From UBA710 sp051655145 (GTDB taxonomy: Bacteria > Bacillota_I > Bacilli_A > Mycoplasmatales > Metamycoplasmataceae), in the NCBI GenBank assembly GCA_051655145.1, contig JBOFZK010000051.1, forward strand, positions 4,111 through 68,110: a DNA stretch of 64,000 nt, read 5' to 3'. A program made the position numbers and the translations under genes. Every line of letters starts with the position of its first letter. The first letter of the stretch is position 1. This document shows positions 1 to 11,663 of this stretch, one piece after another. A model generated the notes under the pieces. It was given only the letters and a program-made list of their open reading frames with translations, was not told where the DNA came from and did not search any database.

Positions 1-1216
1 GAGACCCCATTTTATTTCCATAATTTGGTCCATATCCAAATGTATCAATATATCCGAATGTTCCTATTAAAATAAATAAAATAACTAGAGGAATGGATAT
101 TACTAAAGTATATATAACTCCAATAATTGGTTTGTTAGGATTTAAAAATTTTCTATATTTTTCTTTTAAGGGTAATTCGTGCTCTCTAATTAGATCTTCT
201 AAAAAACGAGGAGTTCACATAGAAAAACCATTTATAATTCCTAAAATTCCTACAGCTATTAAAATATTTATTACTCCATATAATCAATCTAAACCTTTGC
301 TTTTTAATCAACTTCCAAATGTTTTAAAATCACCAGTTCCATTTAAAGACATTGTAATTGCTATTAAAAGATAAATAGTAGTTACAATTAATAAACCTAC
401 AAAAATTGCTATAGGAGTTTTTTTAGGATTTTTCATTTCACTTTGAAGACCTGATGCAAAATAAAATCCATCATATGCAAAGAAAATTCCTGCTATTGCT
501 ATAAAAATTCCAAAACCAGGAGATAAAGCTGAAAGAGTTGGTGGCATTGTATTTTTTATAACAGAATTATTTTCTACAATTATAGGAACAAAATTATTTT
601 CATTATTATAAACAATTCCTATTATTACAACAGCTATTAATGGAATAAATTTAAATAAAGTAATTATTCAATTTTGAATAGAACCTGCTTTTGATGACAA
701 TCCGCAAATAATTACAAAATATAAAATAATAAAAATACAAATAATAGATCAAATTACTCAATCTAAATTTCCTAAGCCAAATTGGAAGGGAAAAATTTCT
801 GGAGAATTATTTGAATGAGTTCAAACTCCAATTGCTTCCTGCATTTGTGCTAAAAAATATAAAGGCATAAAGAAATAAGTTAATGGAATGTATAATAAAC
901 ACATAAAATTTTTAGCTGATTTAAAAATAAAATTTTTATTAAACTTTTTATTCCAACCAATAATTGAAAGATTATCTTTTCCATTACTTGCTACTTCTAT
1001 AAGAGATAAAGCCATACAAATTATAGCGACTGCAGCTAAAATTCAAGTAATAATAGCAAGAGTTAAATTTCCTCCCGCCCCTTCTAAAACAGCTTTAGAT
1101 TTAAAAAATATTCCAGCTCCAATAGATGAACCAATAACGACAAAGATTGCAGAAATAAATGAAATTTTGCTTTTTGTTTTTATTTTAACGCGAGACTCTA
1201 ACGAGTTTTCATTCAT
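1..1216 (-). CDS. APC-superfamily amino-acid permease (3' end outside window)
   Basis: Integral membrane protein of the amino acid-polyamine-organocation family, expected to import an amino acid by secondary transport; the substrate cannot be told from sequence. About 405 residues are present, starting at ATG 1216 (AAAGGAAA just upstream) and running off the left edge. The first helix carries the family motif IGSSIGAGIFF near residues 24-34, and strongly hydrophobic segments follow throughout, with a late one near GVIYTLVISIPLVILF. Several in-frame TGA codons (for example GIYN-type loops and AIGVWTHS) are read as Trp, so the gene looks fragmented under the standard code. It is divergent from trmL. 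The family assignment is firm, the substrate unknown. Confidence 0.85.
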
Positions 1217-1299
1217 ATATTTCCTTTACAAATAATTTATAACTTTTTAAAAAAGAATATAAATTAATCTTATCATTTTTTATTTTAAAAAAAATAAAT

Positions 1300-1305
1300 T
1301 ATAAT
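1300..1305 (+). promoter_or_regulatory. -10 box of trmL, leaderless type
   Basis: TATAAT ends 6 nt before ATG 1312 and no Shine-Dalgarno sequence lies between them. Transcription starting about 7 nt after the hexamer would begin at the start codon itself. Confidence 0.6.
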
Positions 1306-1311
1306 TCTAAA

Positions 1312-1830
1312 ATGATAAATGTAATTTTATTTCAACCTGAAATACCACAAAATACAGGAAATATAATAAGAACTTGCTTTGCAACAAAAGCATTTCTTCA
1401 TATTATAAAACCTCTTTCTTTTGATATAGAACATAGTTCAATTAAAAGAGCGGCAGCTGGTAAAACATTAAATGATATTCAACATAAAATATATGAAAAT
1501 TATGAAGAATTTTTTAATGAAAACGATGATAAAGAAATTTTTTATATAACTAGATATGGATCTATTAATTATTCTAATATTAATTTTAAAGATAAAAAAG
1601 ATATTTGAGTAATGTTTGGTAGAGAATCAACTGGAATACCTAAAAATATTTTAAAAAATAATTTTGATCATTGTTTAAGAATTCCTATGAATGAAAATTG
1701 TAGAAGTTTAAATTTAGCAAATTCTGTTTCAATAGTTAATTATGAGATTTTGAGACAAAAAAACTTTGATGGTTTATCTGAATTTGAAGTTCAAAAAGGA
1801 AAAGACTTTTTGCTTTTAGATAATGATTAA
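1312..1830 (+). CDS. trmL: tRNA (cytidine/uridine-34-2'-O)-methyltransferase, TrmL/YibK type
   Basis: SPOUT-fold methyltransferase expected to 2'-O-methylate the wobble base of leucine tRNAs using S-adenosylmethionine; it acts as a dimer in the cytoplasm. 172 residues, the usual short length of TrmL, which has no extra RNA-binding domain. Visible motifs are NTGNIIRTC near residues 14-22 (SPOUT motif 1), VMFGRESTGIP (motif 2, about 100-110) and CRSLNLANSVSIVNYE (motif 3, knot region, about 129-144). One TGA codon is read as Trp (KDIWVMFG). It heads a group with rluD and cls on the same strand, but each of these has its own close TATAAT box. Confidence 0.9.
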
Positions 1831-1842
1831 TATAATATAAGT

Positions 1843-1848
1843 TATAAT
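1843..1848 (+). promoter_or_regulatory. -10 box of rluD, leaderless type
   Basis: TATAAT lies between the trmL stop and rluD and ends 6 nt before ATG 1855. No Shine-Dalgarno sequence is present. Confidence 0.55.
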
Positions 1849-1854
1849 TCAATA

Positions 1855-2778
1855 ATGGAAATAGATACACCGATTGTTCTTTTAGTCGATAAAAAAGAAA
1901 GAATAGATAAATATATAGCAAATGCCACTAATATTTCAAGAAATGATATTCAACAAATCATTGAAGATTATGGTGTTTATGTTAATGATATTCTTATAAG
2001 AAAAGTTAAATTTATTGTTTTTGAAGGACAAACAATTACAATAAAAAATCGTATTGAAAAAGAAATAAAAGCAGTACCTGAAAATATTCCTTTTGAAATA
2101 GTATATGAAGATGATGATATTTTAATAATTAATAAAGAAAGCGGAAGAGTAGTTCATCCTTCTCCTGGCCATACTAGTGAAACACTTGTAAATGCCCTTT
2201 TATTTTATTGTAAAAATTTATCTAATGTAAATGGTGATATAAGACCCGGAATAGTTCATAGAATTGATAAAGATACATCGGGTTTAATTCTTGTAGCTAA
2301 AAATAATAAAGCTCATAATTATTACGCAGGACTTCTTAAAAATCATGAAATAAAAAGAGAATATATTGCTTTAGTTGATGGAATTATTAATAATAATATA
2401 ACTCATATTAATGCCCCAATTGGAAGAGATCCTCAAAATAGAATGAAATATAAAGTTGTATCACAAAACTCAAAAGAAGCATTTTCTTCTGTTTATGTAT
2501 TAAAAAAATATGCTAAAAATACTTTAATAAAAATTTCTCTTAAAACAGGAAGAACTCATCAAATTAGAGTACATCTTTCATATATAAATCATCCTGTTTT
2601 TGGTGATGAATTATATAATAAAAAAATTGATGATTTTAATCAAAGATTACATGCATATAGAATATCTTTTTTAGATATGAAAAATATTGAAAGAAGCTTT
2701 TTCGCTCCTTTACCAAAAAAATTTTTTAATGAAACTGGCTTAAATGAAGATATAGAAGAAATAAATAAATTATTATAA
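1855..2778 (+). CDS. rluD: 23S rRNA pseudouridine synthase, RluD family
   Basis: Converts uridines of 23S rRNA to pseudouridine; RluD-type enzymes modify helix 69. 307 residues. An S4-like RNA-binding domain occupies about residues 15-75 (RIDKYIANATNISRNDIQQ), followed by the RsuA/RluA catalytic domain. The signature HRIDKDTSGL places the catalytic aspartate at D140, and KTGRTHQIRVH near 235-245 is the conserved C-terminal motif. Mycoplasmas keep few pseudouridine synthases, so the exact target (RluD, RluC or RluB class) is inferred from domain order. The start at 1855 is supported by the TATAAT 6 nt upstream rather than by a ribosome site. Confidence 0.88.
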   Translation: MEIDTPIVLLVDKKERIDKYIANATNISRNDIQQIIEDYGVYVNDILIRKVKFIVFEGQTITIKNRIEKEIKAVPENIPFEIVYEDDDILIINKESGRVVHPSPGHTSETLVNALLFYCKNLSNVNGDIRPGIVHRIDKDTSGLILVAKNNKAHNYYAGLLKNHEIKREYIALVDGIINNNITHINAPIGRDPQNRMKYKVVSQNSKEAFSSVYVLKKYAKNTLIKISLKTGRTHQIRVHLSYINHPVFGDELYNKKIDDFNQRLHAYRISFLDMKNIERSFFAPLPKKFFNETGLNEDIEEINKLL

Positions 2779-2789
2779 TAATTTAGTAT

Positions 2790-2795
2790 TATAAT
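2790..2795 (+). promoter_or_regulatory. -10 box of cls, leaderless type
   Basis: TATAAT ends exactly 6 nt before ATG 2802, with no Shine-Dalgarno sequence. The spacing is the same as at trmL and rluD. Confidence 0.55.
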
Positions 2796-2801
2796 AATTT
2801 A

Positions 2802-4322
2802 ATGAAAATGAATAAGAAAAAAGCAATTATTATTATTTCAGAAATTTTTTCAATATCGTTAATTTTATTAGGTTTTTTATTTTTCTCAATATTTACAAAA
2901 TTAGAATGAAATATAACATTAGTAGCTGTTATTAGTTCTATATATTTGGTAAACGCAATCATTACATTACATTTATTTTTTGAAAGAAGAACTCTTGAAT
3001 CTAAATTATCTTGATTTTTATTTGTAACTGTAGTCCCGATTTTTGGTCCTTTTATTTATTTAGTTTTTGGAATTATTAAAAAAAATAATAGTGTACCTAA
3101 AAAAGAATATGAAAATGAAATGGATTTATATTTTCAAGAAAATAAAAATATGGAAAATATATCTGTTTTAAATGATGAAATAATGAAAAAAATAAGTATT
3201 ATTTCATCTAGAAATATAATTAAAACAAATACTGAATTTCTTTCAAAAGGATATATTGCATTTAATAAAATTTTTGAGGATTTAAAAAATGCTAAAAAAT
3301 TCATTTTTATTGAAATGTATATTGTTAAACCATCTGAAAATTATGAAGAACTTGTTAATATCCTTTTACAAAAAGCTAATGAGGGAGTTATTATTAAATT
3401 AATAATAGATGACTTTGGAAGATGATCACTTACAGATAATGAATTAAAACATTTAAACAATCATAAAAATATTTCAGTTAAATCTTTTAGTAGAATTAGA
3501 TTCCCATTTGTTAATGGTTCTGATACATTTAGATTACATAGAAAATTTTTTGTAATTGATGGAAAAATAGTTCATGGTGGAGGAATTAATATTTCTGATG
3601 AATACTCTTCATTTAACAAAAAATATGGTTTTTGAGAAGATTTAAATTATAGAATTACTTCTGAAAAATTTGGGAATGAATTAACTAAATTATTTCTTTT
3701 TGATTGAAAAAAATATAAAAAAGAAACATTAAATAAAAATGATTTTATAAATAATAATCCTATTGAAAAAACTGATGAAAACAGAAATTTAATTTCAATA
3801 GAAGACGGACCAAATATTGATGACGAAATTATTTATTCAATAATCCAAATTTTATTATTTTCAGCTAAAAAATCTATTACTATTTGTACACCATATTTTA
3901 TTCCAAATAAAGAATTATATGAAATAATAAAATCATTAGCTTTGACAGGAATTGATATAACAATTTATATTCCAGGAAGGCCAGATAAAAAATCATTATA
4001 TATTGGTACAAAGTATTATTTAAATAAATTAAGAAAATATGGAATTAAAACAAAAATAATTAATAATATTTTTCTACATTCAAAATTAATTTTAATTGAT
4101 GATAAATATGCCTTTTTTGGTTCTGTAAATTTTGATATGCGTTCACTATTTTGTAATTATGAAATAACTAATATTTCTAATGATAAAGGAATTATAAAAG
4201 AATTAAAAAACATAGTAAGTGAATATGAAACTTTTTCACATGATTTTGAAGAAGAAAAAGAAGGAAAATTACATAAATTTTTTAAAGCATTATTTGTTTT
4301 ATTATTTACACCTTTATTTTAA
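2802..4322 (+). CDS. cls: Cardiolipin synthase (phospholipase D family)
   Basis: Membrane enzyme that joins phosphatidylglycerol molecules to make cardiolipin. 506 residues. Two N-terminal hydrophobic helices (about 8-30 and 36-55) and a third hydrophobic stretch near 75-90 precede two phospholipase D motifs: HRKFFVID with H246, K248 and D253, and HSKLILID with H426, K428 and D433. Both HKD motifs are complete, so the protein should be active. Several TGA codons are read as Trp, so a standard-code reading would begin only at an internal ATG (3120) and lose the membrane anchor. The 3' end overlaps the convergent asnA gene by 9 nt. Confidence 0.92.
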
Positions 4323-5294
4323 TTCAACACCTAGTTTTTTCATCTCTTCTCTATGATGATGTGTTCAATATGATCTTTGAAATTCGCCTATATGATATTT
4401 TTCTAATAAAAATAAAATTAATCTTGATTGACCAATTCCTCCACCAATTGTAAAAGGAAGAGTATTATTTAAAATTTTTTTATGATAATCATATTCAAAA
4501 GAAGATTTATTTTCTTCTTGAAGAATTTGTTTTTCAAGAGCTTTTGCATCAACTCTAATTCCCATAGAAGAAATTTCGATTGATTCTTGGTGAATTTCAC
4601 TATATAGAAATAAATCACCATTAAGATCTCAATCATCATAATCAGGAGCTCTTTTATCATGAGGAAAACCATTAGAAAGAGTATGACCAATACCTATTAA
4701 AAAAAACGAACCAACTTCTCTTCCGTATAATGTTTCTCTTTCTTTATCGTTTTTATTAGGATATTTTTGAAGAAGTTCTTCTGTTGTTATAAATGAAATA
4801 TCTTTAGATAATTTATTTGTTAATATAGGATATATTTTATTTATTTCTTTTTCTGTTAAAAGAATAGATAAATAAATTTTTCTTACAACTGATTTTAAAA
4901 ATTCAATATTTCTTTGTTCTTTTGAAATTTTTAATTCTCAATCAAATTGTTCAACAAAAATAGAATGAAATGGAGTTTCTTCTTTTTCATCAGCTCTAAT
5001 AGCTTTCATGTTTGTTCAAATTCCTTCACCATTTTTAAGTTCAAGGTTTGCTATTTCCTCGCGCTTTCATTTTGCAAGTGAATGAATTATTTCAAGATTA
5101 GTATTTCTTGTATTAAAAACTACAGGTCTTTCTATTCCTGTTAACCGATCATTTAATCCTTTTTTTGCATCTAAAAAAATCGGAGAAGAAACCTTTATTA
5201 AATTTAATTCTTTTTCTAAATTATTTATAAAATTTTTTTTTATAAAATTAACTGCTTTTTCTGTTTCTATTTTATTCAATTTATTTTTATACAT
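4314..5294 (-). CDS. asnA: Aspartate-ammonia ligase (asparagine synthetase A)
   Basis: Makes asparagine from aspartate, ammonia and ATP; AsnA is structurally related to class II aminoacyl-tRNA synthetases. 326 residues, close to the 330 of E. coli AsnA. Supporting motifs include KGLNDRLTGIERPV near residues 45-58, MKAIRADEKEETPFHSIFVEQFDWE, and the C-terminal GGGIGQSRLILFLLEKYHIGE near 290-310, which ends the ATP-binding site. Several TGA codons are read as Trp (FDWELK, SYWTHHH). It lies 9 nt downstream of smc on the same strand, so the two are probably co-transcribed. Confidence 0.93.
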
Positions 5295-5303
5295 TTTATA
5301 TAT

Positions 5304-8243
5304 TTATTCTTCCTTAAATTGATCAACTAAATCTTTTGCCTGCGCTAATTCTACTGAAAAGAATGAAGTAACCCCTCTTTTTTGCATTGTAGCACCAAAT
5401 AATGTATCAACATTTGACATTGTTCCATAACGGTGTGTTATAACGATAAATTGAGTATCTTTTTTTAGTTCTTGTAAATAATTTGCATAACGAATAACAT
5501 TAGATTCATCAAGAGCCGCTTCTACCTCATCTAAAATACATAATGGAAGAGGTTTAGCTTTAATAATTGCAAATAATAATGAAATAGCAATTAAAGCTTT
5601 TTCTCCACCAGAAAATAATTTTAAGTTTTTAATTGATTTTCCTGGAGGTCTTGCATCTATATCAACACCAGATTCTAATGGATCTTTAGGATCTAATAAA
5701 AATACACGCGCTTCTCCACCACCAAACATTTTTTGAAAAACATTATTAAATTCAACATTAACAAGTTCCATTGTTTTATTAATTTTATTAATAATTATTT
5801 TATCCATTTCAGCTATAGCACTAACAATTATGTTTTTTGCATTAGTTAATTCTTGATAATTTTCATCTATTTCATCATAACGTTTTTTAAGTTCTTCATA
5901 ATCTTTAATTGCATCAATATTTATATTCCCTAGACTTTCAATATCTGTTTTTAATTCAGCAACAATAACTCTTGCTTTTTCTATATCTATACTTGGATTA
6001 TATATTTCTCTTGCAGATTCAAAAGTCAATTGATAAACTTCAAGAAGTCTTTTTGTAGATGTTTCAATAAAGAATTCTGCTTTTGCTTTTTGATTAACTT
6101 TTTCAGAATAATTTTCATAAATAACTCTTAAGCTTTTTTCAAGTTCTTTTTTATTTAATGTTGAACTATTAATTACATTTGTCAAATTAGATATTTTCTC
6201 TCTTTTAGATCTTACAGAAGCAACAATCATTTTTTTCTCAGCAGAAAGATTATCTAAACTTAAATCAATTCTTTCAAAATTATCATCATCAAATTTTGAA
6301 TCAGAAAGAGTTTCGAAATCTAATCTTAATTTATTAAATTCATTTTCTAAACTAAGTTGTTTCTCTTTATTTTTTACAACCTCAATATTAATTTCATTTA
6401 TAAAAGATTGCTTCTCTTCTTTTATGTTTTCAAGACGATTAATTTCTTTTTCTGTTATTATTATTATTTCTTCAAGTTGAGGAGCGATTTCTTCAAGTTG
6501 TTTTATTTGATTATCAATTCCTAAAATATTAATTGAATTAACTTTAGTTCCACCTGTTATAACCCCACCAACACGAACTAAATCACCATCTAAGGAAACT
6601 ACCATATATCTTTTATCTAGTAATTCTGATATTCTTGTAGCTGATCTTATATCTTCTACTACAACAACATTACCAAGTAAAAAACTAATTAAAACATCAA
6701 ATTTTTTATCTTCAACTTGAACTAATTTAGATGCTACTGAAATAAAACCATCTTGTGAATTTATTGCCATTAAATATTCATGATTAATATCTTTTTCACT
6801 AATAGAAGATAAAGGAATAAATGTAGCACGCCCTCCATTATTATTTTTTAAAAATTCAATAATTTTAATTGCTGTATTAGATTCATCAACAACTATATGT
6901 TGTAAAGCGTTTTGTAAAACAGATTCAATTGCTGGAATAAATTTTTCTGGAATTTTAATAACATCAGCAACAGTTCCAAATAAACCTCTAAATAATGATT
7001 TATTTTCAATAACTGTTTTTGTTCCTTTAAATAAATTAGTTTTATTTTCTTTATGATCTATAAGAACATCAATTTTAGTTTTAACTTTTAAAAATTTTGC
7101 TTTTGATGAATTAGATTTTAATCTATTTTCCGCAATTTTTATTTCTAGTTCATTTACTTCTTCTCTTCTTGCTCTAATATCTTCATTTGTTTTTTGTTCT
7201 CAATCTTTTGAATAAGAAATTTTTGATGATAAAACATTTAAATGATCTTTCATTACTTCTATTTTTTCTTTATTACCAACTATTTTGTTTCCATTAAGAA
7301 TCATTTCTCTTTTAGCTTCTTCATTTTTGAAACGAACTTCTAAATCATGAAGATCTTCATTAATTTTTTCAATTCTTTTATTTTCTAAATTTAATTCTTG
7401 TTCAATTTTAAATTTATAATTAACATTATCTTCAATTAAAGTTTCTTCTTCTTTAATTTTTCTTTTTAAATCTTCTTGAGTTTCTTGATATCCTTCAAGT
7501 TCATTTTTAGCTTCATCAAATTTTTCTTTAAAATCAACTAAATCATTAACAATTAAAGAAATTTCATATTCTTTCAATTTTTTTGATTTTTCAATATATA
7601 CTTTTGCTTTTTCAGATTGATTTTCTAATGGAACAAGTTGTTTTTCTAATTCTTTAATAACAGTTTCAACTTTTCCTAAAGTTTCATCTGTTTTTTCTAA
7701 TTTTCTTAGTGATTCCACTTTTTTAGATTTATATTTAGAGGTTCCAGCAGCATCTTCAATGATTCCTCTTCTTTGTTCTGGTGAAGATTGTGCTATATCA
7801 GAAACAGTTCCTTGAGAAATAATAGCCAATGATGATTTTGAAATCCCACTTTCAAGTGCAATTTCTCTTATATCTTTATATTTAACAATTTCATCATTAA
7901 TATAATAAGTATTTGCGCCCTTTCCTCTTTCAAGGACACGAGAAATGGTAAATATTTTGTGTGGTAATGAAATACTTCCAACAGAATTATCAAAAGTAAG
8001 GGTAACAGTTGCCTTATTTTGCTCCACTTCTGTTCTTGAACCAGCAAAAATAACATCTTCCATGTTATCTCCACGTAGTGCTTTAGAAGATTGTTCACCT
8101 AAAACTCACTTTATTGCATCATTAATATTTGATTTACCAGACCCATTAGGCCCTACTATTCCAACAACTCCACCATTAAATTCTAGACTTACCTTGTCTG
8201 CAAAAGATTTAAATCCTTTAGCCTCTACTTTTATTAATTTCAT
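5304..8243 (-). CDS. smc: Chromosome segregation ATPase SMC
   Basis: Condensin-type ATPase that folds and segregates the chromosome as a V-shaped dimer. 979 residues, shorter than the roughly 1,180 of Bacillus SMC. The N-terminal head holds Walker A GPNGSGKS at residues 31-38. Long coiled coil flanks a hinge with GDLVRVGGVITGG, and the C-terminal head holds the signature LFSGGEKALIAI near 876-887 and Walker B CILDEVEAALDE near 902-914. Start ATG 8243 follows a GGAGTGG ribosome site. The middle of the gene (6771-7199) holds several TGA-Trp codons and looks broken in the standard code. It is divergent from ftsH. Confidence 0.95.
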
Positions 8244-8364
8244 TGACCACTCCACAAATAAATTTATATTTATTAAATATATATATAAAAAAAATTATAT
8301 AATAATAATTTATAAAAGATAGCAATATATTTATTAAATTTTTTATGCTTTAGAAAGGGACTAA

Positions 8365-10632
8365 ATGAACAACAAACAAAATCGTCCAGAAAATAGCCCA
8401 AAGAAAAAAAGAAATATTTTGATGATTATCATTATTTTATTAATTTCTTCTTTATTAATTTATTTTTTAGTTAGTTTTTTTGTTAATAATATTGCAGTAG
8501 TTTCTTTTTCACAATTTGAGCAAAATTTAAATCAAGCAGCGGCGAATCAAACCGATAATATTTACTTCTCCTCAATGTATTTTGATAGATTAGGAAATGT
8601 TACTGTCGTTTTTAATACTATTAAAAACGGTAATCAAATTACTCAAACGTATATAGTTTCTCTTCCATCAGCTTCTTATTATGCAACCGATGCTAATTTT
8701 AGAGCTTTAGTTGATAAATCTGTTTTATCTTTTGATGCTATTTCTTTTGAAATGGTATCTAGACCAAATCCATTTTTACAATTCTTACAATTATTTGGTC
8801 CAACATTATTAATTATTTTAATTTTTTACTTTATTTATAGAGCTCAAATGAAAGGTGGAGGCGGAGGATTATTTAATCCAGCTGGAAAAAGTTCTGCTCA
8901 AAAAATTACAAGTTCAAATAAAACTTTTAAAGATATAGCAGGAAATAAAGAGTCAATTGAAGAAGTTTCTGAATTAGTTGATTATCTTAAAAATCCTAAA
9001 AAATATACTCAAGCAGGAGCGAGAATTCCTAAAGGAATTTTATTAGGTGGTCCTCCAGGTACTGGTAAAACCTTATTAGCTAAAGCAACTGCCGGAGAAG
9101 CTAATGTTCCCTTTTTCTTTATTTCAGCCTCATCATTTGTTGAAATGTTTGTTGGGGTAGGAGCAAAAAGAGTTAGAGATATGTTTAAAGACGCAAGACA
9201 AAGTGCGCCTGCTATTATTTTTATTGATGAATTAGATGCTGTAGGTAGATCAAGAGCATCTGGTTTTGGTGGAGGAAATGATGAAAGAGAACAAACTTTA
9301 AATCAACTTCTTGTAGAAATGGATGGAATTCAAGAAAATGGTGGAATTTTAATAATTGCAGCAACTAACCGTCCAGATGTATTAGATCCAGCTCTTTTAA
9401 GACCGGGTCGTTTTGATAGAATAATTACTATTAATTTACCAGATATAAAAGAAAGAGAAGACATTTTACGTTTACATGCTAAAGGTAAAAGAATTTCTAA
9501 AAATGTTGATTTAGCTAAAATAGCAAGAAGAACTCCTGGATATTCTGGTGCACAATTAGAAAATGTTATTAATGAAGCATCTTTATTATCAGTAAGAGAA
9601 TCATCAGGAATTATTACTTCAAAACAAATTGATGAATCAATTGATAGAGTTATGTCAGGTCCTGCTAAAAAATCAAGAACTATTAGTAAAAAAGAATTAA
9701 CAGCAGTAGCATATCATGAAGCTGGTCATGCTGTTGTGGGAATTAAATCTCCAAGCTCAATTAAAGTACAAAAAATAACTATTATTCCTAGAGGGGATGC
9801 TGGTGGATATAATTTAATGCTTCCTGAAGAAGAAAAATATAACCAATCAAAATCTGAATTATATGCAATGATAAGATCATTTATGGGTGGAAGAGCTGCC
9901 GAACAAATAATTTATGGTGCAGGAGAAGTTTCTACTGGAGCAAGTGATGATATTACAAAAGCTACTTCTATAGCAAGAAGAATGATTACTGAATGAGGTA
10001 TGTCTAAATTAGGACCTATTAAATATGAACATCAAGAAGGATCACAACATTTAGGTGGATATACAGCTCAAAAACCATATTCTGAAAATGTTGCTAATAA
10101 AATTGATGAAGAGATGAAAGAAATCATCGAAAGAGAAGAAAAAGAAGCAATTAAAATAATTAAAGCAAATCTTGATTTATTAGAATTAATAAAAGATTTA
10201 TTATTAGAGCAAGAAACTATTGTTGCTGAAGAAATTGAATATATTGCAAAACATAAAAAATTCCCTCCTAAAAAAGAAGAAAAAAACGAAAAAGATGAAA
10301 ATGGTCAAACTAAAGATTTAGATACATTAATTTCTGAAGTTACTAAAAAATCAAAAGATAGTAAAGAAGGAAAAAGTACTAAAACTACAAAAATAACTAA
10401 ACAAGTGACTATGGAAAATGATTCAATGAAAGAAAATGATCAAGAAGTTTTTGAAGATGAACAAATACCTTTAGAAGAGGACCAAGTAATTTTAGAAGAT
10501 GATCAAGTAATTTTAGAAGAAAATTACTCAGAAAATAATGAAGAAGAAACTACTAAAACTTCTAAAAAAAATACAGGAACTAAAACAACAAAAGTGAAAA
10601 CTAAAAAAACAACAAAAGATAAAGAATCTTAA
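8365..10632 (+). CDS. ftsH: ATP-dependent zinc metalloprotease FtsH with charged C-terminal tail
   Basis: Membrane-anchored AAA+ protease that degrades damaged membrane and regulatory proteins. 755 residues. A first helix (about 18-40) and a second (about 138-155) bracket the extracytoplasmic domain. Walker A is GGPPGTGKT at 228-236, Walker B is IIFIDELDA, the second region of homology is ATNRPDVLDPALLRPGRFDR, and the zinc site is HEAGH with H451 and H455. A TGA codon is read as Trp in MITEWGMS. The tail from about residue 635 is unusual: first acidic, with a near-repeat EDDQVILE-type unit, then Lys/Thr-rich. Start ATG 8365 follows AAAGGGA. Confidence 0.95.
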
Positions 10633-10652
10633 ATCTTAAAGGAATATAAAGA

Positions 10653-11651
10653 ATGGAAAATAAAAAAATTCTTATTATAGGTTCGGGAGCATTAGGAACG
10701 GCCTTTAGTAATGTTTTGCATGATGCAGGAAATGAAAATATTTTAGTTTATGGAATAAACGAAAAAGAATTATCAGATTTAAAACAAGGTAAAAATACTA
10801 CTTATTTTAGTGAAGAAAATTGCATAAATAAAGTTAATACAACAAATGATTTTGATGAAGCTATTAAAGATGTATCATTTATTGTAATTGCAATTCCTTC
10901 AATAGCAATTCCTTCTATTATTAAAAAGATAAATAACAAACTTAGAACTAAAGCAATTATTATTTGTGGTTCAAAAGGGTTTTGACCTGATAGTGAAGAT
11001 CCTTTGCATTCAGGAATTGTTAAGGCTACAAAGAAAAATGAAAATGTTTTAGCAGTAACTTCTATTTTAGGTCCTTCATATGCTGAAGAAATAATTAAAA
11101 AATCTTTTACTATTGTTTCAGTGGTAAGTGAATTTTCTGATAATTGTATAATTGTTCAAAAACTTTTTTCAACATCATATTTTAAAATTTATCGTCAAAC
11201 TGATATTGTTGGTTCTGAAGTAGGAGCTATATATAAAAACATTTTAGCTATCGGAGTTGGGATGCTTGTAGAAAAAGGATTTGAAATAAATACTATAGCA
11301 GCCTTTATAACAAGAGGAGTTCATGAAATGAGTGTCTTTAATGATTATTTAGGTGGTTCTATTTCAACTATTATGGGATTAACTGGTCTTGGTGACTTAT
11401 TATTAACTTCAATGTCTGATAATTCAAGAAATAGAACATTTGGGAGACAATTCATAAAAGACAAAGAAAAAGCTTTAAAAATGAATCTAACTCTTGAAGG
11501 ACTTCATGCTCTTAAAATTGTTAATAAAATAAGAATTAAAAATAATCTTTATTTACCTATAGCAAAAATCTTATATGAAATTATTTTTGAAAACAAACAA
11601 ATTGATGAAGCAATTCCTTTTCTTTGAGATAAAGAATTAAAAGCAGAATAA
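10653..11651 (+). CDS. gpsA: Glycerol-3-phosphate dehydrogenase [NAD(P)+]
   Basis: Reduces dihydroxyacetone phosphate to sn-glycerol 3-phosphate for phospholipid synthesis. 332 residues, the normal GpsA size. The N-terminal Rossmann motif is IIGSGALGTAFSNVL (about 6-20). Other conserved parts are GPSYAEEI, the catalytic lysine in GAIYKNILAIGVGM, and TGLGDLLLTSMSDNSRNRTFG (about 245-265). Two TGA codons are read as Trp. It starts 20 nt after ftsH with AAAGGA upstream, so it is probably in one operon with it. The 3' end converges on the phosphohexomutase gene with only 12 bp between stops. Confidence 0.94.
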
Positions 11652-11663
11652 AATAACATTAAA

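Noticed and set aside
888..1235. Plus-strand ORFs across the permease gene (93-374, 888-1235)
   Set aside because: The minus strand encodes a clear APC permease here; the plus ORFs have no start signals or family features.
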